Positions 7,740-14,482 of a DNA stretch of 16,482 nt are shown piece after piece (the first letter of the stretch is position 1; each line of letters starts with the position of its first letter). The stretch lies in NCBI GenBank assembly GCA_964415525.1, contig CAYQAS010000097.1:1-16482 (forward strand), in the 5' to 3' direction. The stretch is from CAZPUI01 sp964415525 (GTDB lineage: Bacteria; Acidobacteriota; Holophagae; Holophagales; Holophagaceae). Below the pieces are notes generated by a model. The model saw only the letters and a list, made by a program, of their open reading frames with translations, did not search any database and had not been told where the DNA came from. A program made the position numbers and the translations under genes.

Positions 7740-8129
7740 ATGCGCACGGAACTCTCGGCCATCCCCTACATCCTCTCTGGCGTCGCCCTGAATGCCATCG
7801 CCCAGATCCCGCTGAAGAAGGGCGTTCAGGCCGCCGGGGGCCTCAGCCTCGCAGGCGGCCTCCTTGGCCTCGTCAAGCTTTTCCTGGAGCCCTGGATCCT
7901 CACCGGGCTGGCCTGCTACGGCATCAGTGTGGTGGTGTGGCTGGTGGCTCTCTCCAAGGTGGATGTGGCCTTCGCCTATCCGTTCCTCGCCCTTGGCTTC
8001 CTGGCCAATGCCCTGCTGGCTCGCTGGCTGCTGGGGGAGACCATTCCGCCCCTGCGCTGGGCGGCCCTCGCGTTGATCATCGCCGGGGTCATCCTGACGG
8101 CCTTCACGGGCAAACAGACGCATTCGTAA
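7740..8129 (+). CDS. small four-helix EamA/SMR-type membrane transporter
   Basis: A 129-aa very hydrophobic protein of the drug/metabolite transporter superfamily, the half-size (four-helix) type that works as a dimer. Predicted membrane segments are at about 7-24, 36-53, 54-72, 77-97 and 105-123; the second may be only partly embedded. The C-terminal half carries the family pattern: SKVDVAFAYPFLALGF at 72-87, the conserved LLGE at 97-100, then PPLRWAALALIIAGVIL. The pattern resembles EmrE-like proteins and the ArnE/ArnF lipid-sugar flippase subunits. No arn or polysaccharide genes are nearby, so the substrate cannot be named. The ATG at 7740 has only a modest AGGTG upstream. The gene ends 35 nt before the HD-GYP regulator and could share a transcript with it. 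Confidence 0.8.
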   Translation: MRTELSAIPYILSGVALNAIAQIPLKKGVQAAGGLSLAGGLLGLVKLFLEPWILTGLACYGISVVVWLVALSKVDVAFAYPFLALGFLANALLARWLLGETIPPLRWAALALIIAGVILTAFTGKQTHS

Positions 8130-8148
8130 TTGGGTTTCTGGATTCTCC

Positions 8149-8156
8149 GCCGATAG
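8149..8156 (+). promoter_or_regulatory. GCCGATAG, possible sigma-28-like -10 element before the HD-GYP gene
   Basis: GCCGATAG differs at one base from the FliA (sigma-28) -10 consensus GCCGATAA. The only TAAA-like -35 candidate, TAAT at 8127-8130 over the stop of the preceding gene, is 18 nt away instead of the usual 15. The element lies only 9 nt from the start codon and overlaps its AGGAGA ribosome binding site, so a chance match is likely. Confidence 0.2.
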
Positions 8157-8164
8157 GAGACTCC

Positions 8165-9280
8165 ATGGCGCCGGAAGCCCCTTTCACTGCCCCGACCTAC
8201 CACTGGCCGATGCCCGACCAGCGGCCAGAGGATTTCCGGCTCCTGGTGGTGGATGATCAGGAGCTGATCCGGGTGGCACTCATCCGCATCCTCCGCCGCC
8301 AGGGTTATGCCTGCCTCGAGGCAGGCAGTGCTCAGCGAGCCCTTCAGATGCTCGAGACCGAGCATGTGGACCTGGTGCTCTGCGACGTCGTCATGCCGGA
8401 GATGAACGGGCTGGAGTTGGTGCGGGCGATTCGACCACAGATCCCCAACACGGCGGTGCTGATGGTGAGCGGCATGGATAGCGCCGACATGGCCATGGAC
8501 TGTCTGAGTGAGGGCGCCTTTGGGTATGTCCTCAAGCCGGTGCAACCCAACGCCATCGTCATCGCCGTGGCGGGCGCCCTGCGGCGCCGGATGCTTGAAT
8601 TGGACTACCAGGACCGCGAGGCGACCCTGGCGCGAAAGGTGCGAGAGCAGACCGAAGAGATCCGCAAGAGCCGTGAAGAGATCGCCATCCGCCTGCTGTC
8701 CGCCAGCGAGCACCGCGACAACGAAACCGGCGCCCATGTGCGCAGGATCGGGCTCTATGCCGCGCAGATGGGGCGCTTCCTGGGGTGGAATCAGGATGCC
8801 GTGGACTGCATCGAGGCGGCAGCCCCCATGCACGACCTGGGCAAGATCGGCGTTCCAGACCGCATCCTCCAGAAGGAAGGCCCCCTCACAGCGGAGGAGT
8901 GGATCATCATGCGGACCCACACCAGCATGGGCGAGAACATGCTGATGGACTCCACCGTCCCCTTCATCCAGATGGGTTCTCGCATCGCCGCTTGCCATCA
9001 CGAGAGATGGGAAGGTACGGGCTACCCCCGAGGACTGGCCGGGGAGCAGATCCCTCTGGAGGCGCGGATCGTGGCCCTGGTGGATGTCTACGACGCCCTC
9101 AGCTCCAGGCGTCCCTACAAGAAGGCCTGGTCGGAGGAGCAGGTGCTGGAGCTCCTGCGTGAGCAGGCCGGTCGCCACTTCGACCCTGTCCTCGCGGCGC
9201 TTTTCCTGGAGCACTATCCGACCTTCCGCGCCATCCTCCACGGCCATCCAGACCTCTTCCCGGAACCTGACCTTCCCTGA
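8165..9280 (+). CDS. response regulator with REC and HD-GYP domains (predicted cyclic-di-GMP phosphodiesterase)
   Basis: A 371-aa two-domain regulator; the ATG at 8165 is preceded by AGGAGA. The receiver domain (about 24-140) has all key residues: Asp30-Asp31, phosphoacceptor Asp74 in CDVVMPEMNG, Ser102 and Lys124 in LKPVQ. A coiled linker (about 143-175) leads to the HD-GYP domain (about 176-345). That domain has HRDNETGAHVRR, the metal-binding MHDLGKIGVPD (His223-Asp224), RTHTSMGE, HHERWEGTGYPRGL with the GYP triplet at 286-288, and VDVYDALSS. All metal ligands I can trace are present, so c-di-GMP (or related dinucleotide) hydrolysis controlled by phosphorylation is expected. This type is common as an orphan regulator of motility and biofilm in delta-proteobacteria and Acidobacteriota. 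No histidine kinase is adjacent; the upstream sensor at 5936 lacks a kinase domain. Confidence 0.94.
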   Translation: MAPEAPFTAPTYHWPMPDQRPEDFRLLVVDDQELIRVALIRILRRQGYACLEAGSAQRALQMLETEHVDLVLCDVVMPEMNGLELVRAIRPQIPNTAVLMVSGMDSADMAMDCLSEGAFGYVLKPVQPNAIVIAVAGALRRRMLELDYQDREATLARKVREQTEEIRKSREEIAIRLLSASEHRDNETGAHVRRIGLYAAQMGRFLGWNQDAVDCIEAAAPMHDLGKIGVPDRILQKEGPLTAEEWIIMRTHTSMGENMLMDSTVPFIQMGSRIAACHHERWEGTGYPRGLAGEQIPLEARIVALVDVYDALSSRRPYKKAWSEEQVLELLREQAGRHFDPVLAALFLEHYPTFRAILHGHPDLFPEPDLP

Positions 9281-9466
9281 CTGGGTGGTCTGCGGGGATC
9301 TGCCAAATCGTCAACCCATGCCCCGCATTGATTGGCCAGTCTGTCCAATTCCGCGCCCCAGAGGGCTTGTGATCTGTGGCCCTCGCCTTATGGGGCCCCC
9401 TTGCCCATAGAATGCCCGTGGAAGCGCCATTCCAGAACGCTCCAAGGCCCCCCATTGAGGTAGCGC

Positions 9467-11671
9467 ATGTATCAGATCGAAGCCGCCTTCGACCAGCAGT
9501 TGTGCCAATGGAAGAACCGCCCCACGGTGATCTTCCCGGAATCCAGAGATCCTCGTGTCCTGGAAGCCGCATGCCACCTGACCCGCTTCGTCCGCCCCGT
9601 GTTCTTGGCCACCGAGGCCGAGGTCCGAGATGTGATCGAGAAGGAGTTGGGGCACGTGGATCCCAACCGCGTGGCCTACGCCCTCTCCGAGAGTGCATTC
9701 CTCGACATCGAGCGCCGCTCGGATCTGGTGGAACCTTTCGCCGCCAGCTACCAGCAGGCCATGCGGGCCCACGGCCAGGAATTGACCCTCGATGAAGCGC
9801 GGGCCCTGGTGAAGCAGCCCGGCCTCTTCGGCATCTGCGCAGTGGCCAGCGGGCACGCGGACACGGTGGTGGGCGGCGCCTGCAGCGCCCCACGGGAGTT
9901 CTTCCGGCCCATGGCCAAGCTCCTCTCCCGCGCGGACTTCGCCTGTGAGGCGGGCATCTTCGTGCTGCCGGATGAGCACCCCGACCGGGTCTACCCCAAG
10001 AACCTCGTCGTCTTCGGCGACATCGGCGTCAACGCCACCATGACGCCGGAAGTCCTGGCGCAGGTCGCCGTCGGAACCTGCGCCGTCGCTCGCGACCTCA
10101 TCCCCGAGGACGTGCTTCCCGAGATCCGCGCCGCCATCGTCAGCCATAGCAACCGCGGCAGTGACGACGGCCCGGGCGTGGAACTGGTGCGCCGCGCAAC
10201 CGAGCTCGTGCCCAGTCTCCTCCAGGAGCGTGCCAGCCGCGGCGAGCGCTACGGCAGCATCCAGATCACCGGCGAAGTGCGGGTGAGTGTGGCGCTGAGC
10301 CAGCGCTCCGCCTCGTTCTACGCCCCCCAGGGCGAGGACAAGTGGGCCGGTCCCGCCAACGTCATCATCTGCCCCAGCCTGGACATGGGGAACCTGCTCT
10401 ACCAGCTCTACGCCACGCGCTTCCCCGATGCGAAGAAGATCAGCAGCATGTTCGGCCTGCACTTCCGCGGCGTGAGCGTGGCCATGGACTGCACGAGCGA
10501 GGACATCCGCCTCGCCGTGAAGGCCAACCTGGTGCGTCTGCACCGCTTTGGCGACTGGCAGGGCACGCCCCGCGACACGTTCTTCCGTCGCTTCCGTGTG
10601 CTGGCCATCAACCCCGGCAGCACCTCCACCAAGATCAGCGTCTACGAGGGCGAGCGCGAGCGATTCACCCAGGAACTGCAGCACACCGATGCCGAACTGG
10701 CGCCCTTCGATGGCAAGCCCATCACGGCCCAGTTCACGTTCCGCAAGGACGCGATCCTGAACTTCCTCAGCCAGAACGGGATGTCGGTGGATGACCTCGA
10801 CGCCGTGTCCGGCCGCGGCGGCCTGCTGCGTCCCATGGCCCACGGCACCTACCCGGTGAACGAGGCCATGCTCGAGGACCTCAAGATCGGATACAACGGC
10901 GAGCACGCCTCCAACCTGGGCGGCCTCATTGCCCACGAGTTGGTGGCGGGTTCCGAGCGTCCGGCCTTCATCGTCGACCCCGTCGTGGTGGACGAGGTTC
11001 CCGAACGCGCCAAGATCACCGGCATCAAGGCCATCAAGCGCAAGGTCATCAGCCACGCCCTGAACCAGATCGCGACGGCCCACCGCTACGCCCAGGAGCA
11101 GGAGACCTTCTACGAGCGCGTGAACGTCATCGTCTGCCACATGGGCGGCGGCATCTCCATCGGCGCCCACAAGAAGGGATGCTACATCGACGTGAACAAC
11201 GCCCTGGACGGTGAAGGTCCGTTCACCCCCCAGCGCAGCGGCAGCCTGCCTGCAGGCCAGCTCATCGAACTCTGCTTCTCCGGCCAGTACACCAAGGCCG
11301 AGCTGAAGAAGCTGAATAAGGGCGCGGGCGGCCTCATCGACCTGGTGGGCACCGCGAACCTGATGGAACTGGAGCGCCGCTACCTGGCGGGCGATCCCGA
11401 AGTCGTGGCGGTGCTCGACGCTGAGGCCTACGCGGTGGCGAAGTGGATCGCCTCCATGTTCCCCGCCTTCGACGGGGAGCCTGTGGATCAGATCCTGATC
11501 ACCGGCGGCATGGCGCGCTGCAAGCCCATGATGGCGGACATCAAGCGCCTGCTCGGTGCCACCGGTATCGGCATCACGCTCTACCCCGGCGAGAACGAGA
11601 TGTTCGCCCTGGTCCAGGGCGCCCTTCGTGTCCTCGGCGGCAAGGAAATCGCAAAAACCTACACAGTGTAA
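9467..11671 (+). CDS. fusion protein: PTA/PTB-like phosphate acyltransferase domain plus butyrate kinase
   Basis: A 734-aa protein from the ATG at 9467 (GAGG 6 nt upstream). Residues 1 to about 360 have the PTA/PTB fold pattern: RPTVIFPESRDPRVLEAA (18-35), GLFGICAVASGHADTVVGG, GPANVIICPSLDMGNLLYQL and CTSEDI (342-347). Residues 376-734 are a complete butyrate kinase of about 359 aa: INPGSTSTK (381-389), GRGGLLRP, HASNLGG, CHMGGGISIGAHKKG and NALDGEGPF. The usual separate enzymes turn butyryl-CoA into butyryl phosphate, then butyrate and ATP, and the fusion could channel the acyl phosphate. However, where Pta has the catalytic Ser-Arg (NDLSRG, as in the separate Pta at 13364), I align Ala339-Met340, while Asp346 is kept. 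The first half may therefore be inactive, altered or a regulatory acyl-CoA sensor. The kinase might also act on branched or other short acids. A strong terminator follows; the gene looks monocistronic. Confidence 0.9.
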   Translation: MYQIEAAFDQQLCQWKNRPTVIFPESRDPRVLEAACHLTRFVRPVFLATEAEVRDVIEKELGHVDPNRVAYALSESAFLDIERRSDLVEPFAASYQQAMRAHGQELTLDEARALVKQPGLFGICAVASGHADTVVGGACSAPREFFRPMAKLLSRADFACEAGIFVLPDEHPDRVYPKNLVVFGDIGVNATMTPEVLAQVAVGTCAVARDLIPEDVLPEIRAAIVSHSNRGSDDGPGVELVRRATELVPSLLQERASRGERYGSIQITGEVRVSVALSQRSASFYAPQGEDKWAGPANVIICPSLDMGNLLYQLYATRFPDAKKISSMFGLHFRGVSVAMDCTSEDIRLAVKANLVRLHRFGDWQGTPRDTFFRRFRVLAINPGSTSTKISVYEGERERFTQELQHTDAELAPFDGKPITAQFTFRKDAILNFLSQNGMSVDDLDAVSGRGGLLRPMAHGTYPVNEAMLEDLKIGYNGEHASNLGGLIAHELVAGSERPAFIVDPVVVDEVPERAKITGIKAIKRKVISHALNQIATAHRYAQEQETFYERVNVIVCHMGGGISIGAHKKGCYIDVNNALDGEGPFTPQRSGSLPAGQLIELCFSGQYTKAELKKLNKGAGGLIDLVGTANLMELERRYLAGDPEVVAVLDAEAYAVAKWIASMFPAFDGEPVDQILITGGMARCKPMMADIKRLLGATGIGITLYPGENEMFALVQGALRVLGGKEIAKTYTV

Positions 11672-11691
11672 AGTTTGTCCCACTCCACTAC

Positions 11692-11722
11692 ACGGCCGGC
11701 ACCCGCCGGCCGTAGTTTTTTT
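11692..11722 (+). terminator. intrinsic terminator of the acyltransferase-butyrate kinase gene
   Basis: ACGGCCGGC (11692-11700), loop ACCC, GCCGGCCGT (11705-11713): a 9-bp perfect GC-rich stem followed, after AG, by seven T (11716-11722). It lies 20 nt after the stop codon. A textbook Rho-independent terminator. Confidence 0.95.
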
Positions 11723-11743
11723 GGGAAGTCAAGAAAATCCTGC

Positions 11744-11770
11744 TCAAGCGGGAATGGATTCTCCCGATAG
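11744..11770 (+). promoter_or_regulatory. sigma-28 (FliA)-like promoter of the 94-aa gene
   Basis: TCAA (11744-11747), a 15-nt spacer and CCCGATAG (11763-11770) fit the flagellar sigma consensus TAAA-N15-GCCGATAA with correct spacing and three mismatches in twelve positions. It lies between the terminator at 11722 and the start codon at 11799, the only place a promoter for this isolated gene can be. A match this short can arise by chance. Confidence 0.45.
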
Positions 11771-11798
11771 AGAAACCAAGGGCCTAAGGGGGTGCGGG

Positions 11799-12083
11799 AT
11801 GGTTGCATGGGATCGCAAGGAAACGTCTCTTTCAGCGGAAGAGGTCTACACCGATTCCAGTCCGGGACTGTGGGAATCGCTATCGCTGGATCCGGACGCC
11901 TCGGGTGAGTTGGGAGATCCCCTCATCCAGGTGGTGGATCGTCTGCAGGACATGGTCGGGAGCGGCCTTCAGGCCATCCTAAGTGGCGACTGGCAGCAGC
12001 TCGTCGGCATGGTGGACGAGGAGCCGCAGGTTCGCGCCGAGCGCAATCTGACGAGCCAGGAGATGGACGTGGTGCCGATCTGA
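11799..12083 (+). CDS. acidic 94-aa protein of unknown function
   Basis: I do not recognise this protein. The ATG at 11799 is preceded by AAGGGGG with 6 nt spacing. An open frame continues further upstream, but it runs through the terminator of the previous gene and is not credible. The product is strongly acidic (19 Asp/Glu against 5 Lys/Arg), has no signal peptide, membrane segment or Cys, and carries three Trp. A central stretch, DPLIQVVDRLQDMVGSGLQ (about 40-58), looks like an amphipathic helix; both ends look flexible. It stands alone: a terminator before it, its own sigma-28-like promoter, and a terminator 25 nt after its stop. That isolation and the clean ribosome site argue that it is a real, independently controlled gene. 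If the promoter is right, it belongs to the late flagellar/chemotaxis regulon. Confidence 0.7.
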   Translation: MVAWDRKETSLSAEEVYTDSSPGLWESLSLDPDASGELGDPLIQVVDRLQDMVGSGLQAILSGDWQQLVGMVDEEPQVRAERNLTSQEMDVVPI

Positions 12084-12107
12084 CCCACACCTGCATTCGA
12101 AATTCCA

Positions 12108-12128
12108 GGGGGCCGAAAGGCCCCCGTT
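12108..12128 (+). terminator. intrinsic terminator of the 94-aa gene
   Basis: GGGGGCC (12108-12114), GAAA tetraloop, GGCCCCC (12119-12125), then GTTTC. A perfect 7-bp stem with a stable loop 25 nt after the stop codon; the T-run is short. Confidence 0.85.
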
Positions 12129-12168
12129 TCGTGTCTCCGCCAAGGTCGGTTTGCGAGACGATGGGCGG

Positions 12169-13314
12169 ATGAAAGACCGCTTCCTCCTCGATCCCGACCT
12201 CATCTTCCTCAACCACGGTTCCTTCGGCGCCTGCCCTAGAGAGGTGCTTGAGGTTTGCCATGACCTACACCGGGAGATGGAGCGCAATCCCGTCGCCTTC
12301 CTCGCACGTCACTCCGGGGAGCGGCTCGCGGCGTCCAGGGCGGCACTCGCCACCTACTTGGGGGCCCAGCCCGAGCACCTGATCTACGTGTCCAATGCCA
12401 CCCACGGCGTGAACACCGTGGCCCATGCCCTGCCGCTCCAACCGGGGGATGAGATCCTCGTCACGGACCACGAGTACGGGGCCTGCGACGCCGCCTGGGA
12501 GGTCGCCTGTGCCCGCTCTGGAGCGAATTACCGGCAGGTGGAGATCCCCCTGCCCTTCGATGCGGCGACCTTCACGGAGCAGATCTGGTCCCAGGTCACG
12601 GACCGCACCCGGGTGCTGTTCCTGAGCCACCTCACGTCCACCACGGCGCTGATCTTCCCACTGGAGGAGCTCTGCCGCCGGGCTCGAGCCGCGGGGATCC
12701 TCACCGTGATCGACGGCGCCCACGCCCCCGGCCAGATCGACCTCGATCTCGATGCCCTGGGCGCAGACTTCTACACCGGCAACTGCCACAAATGGCTCTG
12801 TGCGCCGAAGAGCGCCGCCTTCCTCCACGCCCGCCCGGAGCACCACGCACTGCTGGAGGCCCAGGTCATCAGCTGGGGCTACCACGGAGCCAAGGGCAAC
12901 GAGACCTACACGGGCTCGAGTCTGCTGGAGCGCCACCACCAGTGGCTCGGCACCCGTGATCTGGCGCCCTTCCTGAGCGTGCCGGAGGCCATCGCCTTCC
13001 AGGCGCGCCACGACTGGCCCACGATGCGCCGCCGCTGCCACGCCCTGGCGGCGGAAGCCCTCGCTCGCGTCTGTGCCCTCACTGGGATGGCGCCTGTCTG
13101 CGGCGATGCAGACTTCGGGCAGATGGTCGTGATTCCAGTTCCCGCAATGGATCCCGCCGAGTTGAAGACCACCCTTTTCGAGCGCTTCCGCATCGAGATT
13201 CCCGTGACAAGCCACCGGGATCGTCTCTTCGTGCGAATCAGCCTCCAGGGCTACAACACGACGGAGGACGTGGATGCGCTGGTGGCAGCCCTGAAGGCGA
13301 TCTATCGGATCTGA
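12169..13314 (+). CDS. class V aminotransferase-fold PLP enzyme, isopenicillin-N-epimerase-like
   Basis: A 381-aa pyridoxal-phosphate enzyme of the aminotransferase class V/NifS fold. The ATG at 12169 is preferred; a TTG six codons upstream is in frame, and neither has a strong ribosome site. Motifs: FLNHGSFG (13-20) at the N-terminus, SNATHGVN (75-82) for the cofactor phosphate, and IDGAHAPGQID (181-191) with Asp182 to pair with the pyridine nitrogen. NCHKWLCAPK (205-214) holds the Schiff-base Lys208; QWLGTRD (258-264) and RISLQGYNT (356-364) follow, the latter with the Arg expected to bind the substrate carboxylate. This pattern (HKWLCAPK, TRD) marks the group annotated as isopenicillin N epimerases, most of which occur in bacteria without penicillin genes and probably act on other amino acids or thiols. 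No beta-lactam genes are near. Substrate unknown. Confidence 0.88.
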   Translation: MKDRFLLDPDLIFLNHGSFGACPREVLEVCHDLHREMERNPVAFLARHSGERLAASRAALATYLGAQPEHLIYVSNATHGVNTVAHALPLQPGDEILVTDHEYGACDAAWEVACARSGANYRQVEIPLPFDAATFTEQIWSQVTDRTRVLFLSHLTSTTALIFPLEELCRRARAAGILTVIDGAHAPGQIDLDLDALGADFYTGNCHKWLCAPKSAAFLHARPEHHALLEAQVISWGYHGAKGNETYTGSSLLERHHQWLGTRDLAPFLSVPEAIAFQARHDWPTMRRRCHALAAEALARVCALTGMAPVCGDADFGQMVVIPVPAMDPAELKTTLFERFRIEIPVTSHRDRLFVRISLQGYNTTEDVDALVAALKAIYRI

Positions 13315-13316
13315 AT

Positions 13317-13352
13317 GCAGAAGACGCCCGGTATCCCGGGCGCCTTCTCTGC
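13317..13352. terminator. bidirectional hairpin between the convergent aminotransferase and pta genes
   Basis: GCAGAAG (13317-13323) pairs with CTTC/TCTGC (13344-13352, with a 2-nt bulge), and GCCCGG (13326-13331) with CCGGGC (13336-13341) around a TATC loop. A 2-nt internal mismatch separates the two stems. It starts 2 nt after one stop codon and ends 11 nt from the other. There is no clear T-run on either strand. Confidence 0.6.
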
Positions 13353-13363
13353 AAGCAATCGGA

Positions 13364-14374
13364 TTAAAGCGCGCTCTGCAGGGCCGTCAGGATCACGGTG
13401 TTGACGACGTCCTCGGCGGTGCAGCCGCGGCTCAGATCGTTGCCCGGCTTCACGAGGCCCTGAAGGACGGGGCCGTTGGCGGTGCAGCCGCCGAAACGCT
13501 CGGCGATCTTGTAACCGATGTTGCCGGCGTTCAGGTCGGGGAAGATCAGCACGTTGGCGTTTCCGGCCACGGTGGAGCCCGGGAACTTCTTCTGGCCGAT
13601 GGCGGGGATCATGGCGGCGTCGAACTGGATCTCGCCGTCCACCTGCATCTCGGGGCGGCGCTCTCGCACGATCTTGAGGGCAGCGCGGACCTTCTCCACC
13701 AGGGCGTGCTCGGCGCTGCCCGCAGTGCTGAAGCTCAGCATGGCGACCTTGGGCTCGACCCCCAGCATGGCTTTGGCGGTATCGGCGCTGGCGATGGCGA
13801 TGTCCGCGAGCTGCTCGGGATTGGGATCGGGATTCACGGCGCAGTCGCCGAACATCATGGCGCCCTTCTCACCGAAGGTCTCGTCGGGGTGGATCATCAG
13901 GAAGGCGCTCGATACCGTCTTGATGCCGGGGGCGCAGCCGATGGTGAGCAGGCAGGCGCGCACGGTCTCACCCGTGGTGTTCAGGGCACCGGCGACGAAG
14001 CCGTCTGCCTGGCCCAGCTTGACCATCATGCCGCCGAAGTAGAGCGGCACCTTCAGCGTCTCCAGGGCCTTCTCCTCGGTCATGCCCTTGTGCTTGCGGG
14101 CCTCGTAGAAGGCGTTCGCAAAGGCCTGGAGATCAGCATCGGTCAGGGGATTGCGCAGGGTGGCGCCCTCAAGGCTCACACCCAGCTCCGCGGCGCGGGC
14201 CTGCATCTTGGCGGGATCGCCCAGCACGGTGATCTTGGCGAAGCCCTCCTTCACGATCTTCGCGGCGGCGTGCAAGGTGCGATCGTCCACACCCTCGGGT
14301 AGGACGATGTGCTTGTTGAGCTCAGTGGCGCGGGTGCGGAAGGCCTTGAACCAGGCTTCGTGGGCAGCGTGCAT
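13364..14374 (-). CDS. pta: phosphate acetyltransferase (short, class I type)
   Basis: Interconverts acetyl-CoA and phosphate with acetyl phosphate and CoA. The ATG at 14374 has AAGGGG upstream; an alternative start 30 codons earlier has no support. The 336-aa product is the compact form without the N-terminal DRTGG/regulatory region of E. coli Pta. Signatures: IVLPEGVDDRTLHAA near the N-terminus, GQADGFVAGALNTTGETVRA, and FDAAMIPAIGQKKFPGS. GNANVLIFPDLNAGNIGYK follows, and the C-terminal KPGNDLSRGCTAED contains the catalytic Ser-Arg and the Asp known from Methanosarcina Pta. It follows mcp on the same strand after 108 nt. No acetate kinase gene is in the window, so acetyl phosphate may go to a distant ackA, be made from acetate, or serve as a phosphodonor. 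A functional link with the butyrate kinase fusion at 9467 is possible. Confidence 0.96.
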   Translation of the reverse strand: MHAAHEAWFKAFRTRATELNKHIVLPEGVDDRTLHAAAKIVKEGFAKITVLGDPAKMQARAAELGVSLEGATLRNPLTDADLQAFANAFYEARKHKGMTEEKALETLKVPLYFGGMMVKLGQADGFVAGALNTTGETVRACLLTIGCAPGIKTVSSAFLMIHPDETFGEKGAMMFGDCAVNPDPNPEQLADIAIASADTAKAMLGVEPKVAMLSFSTAGSAEHALVEKVRAALKIVRERRPEMQVDGEIQFDAAMIPAIGQKKFPGSTVAGNANVLIFPDLNAGNIGYKIAERFGGCTANGPVLQGLVKPGNDLSRGCTAEDVVNTVILTALQSAL

Positions 14375-14482
14375 GGGATCCCCCTTGAAGTGAACAGTGT
14401 TGCATCGGCATGCGGGGCGTCGGGTCACAGCCTGGGAATCACCAACCACCACAGCCCGATACACGTCTTTCGATCAAGTCAA

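Noticed and set aside
7976..9247. 423-aa minus-strand open frame
   Set aside because: It is opposite the REC-HD-GYP gene, whose motifs are complete; the composition is that of a shadow frame.
9311..11683. 790-aa open frame on the minus strand opposite the acyltransferase-butyrate kinase gene
   Set aside because: It is the mirror of a strongly recognised coding gene in GC-rich DNA, with His/Gly/Val-rich, non-protein-like composition and no motif; it also runs through the strong terminator.
12169..13314. True isopenicillin N epimerase of a beta-lactam pathway
   Set aside because: No penicillin or cephalosporin genes are nearby; only the general subfamily is supported by the motifs.
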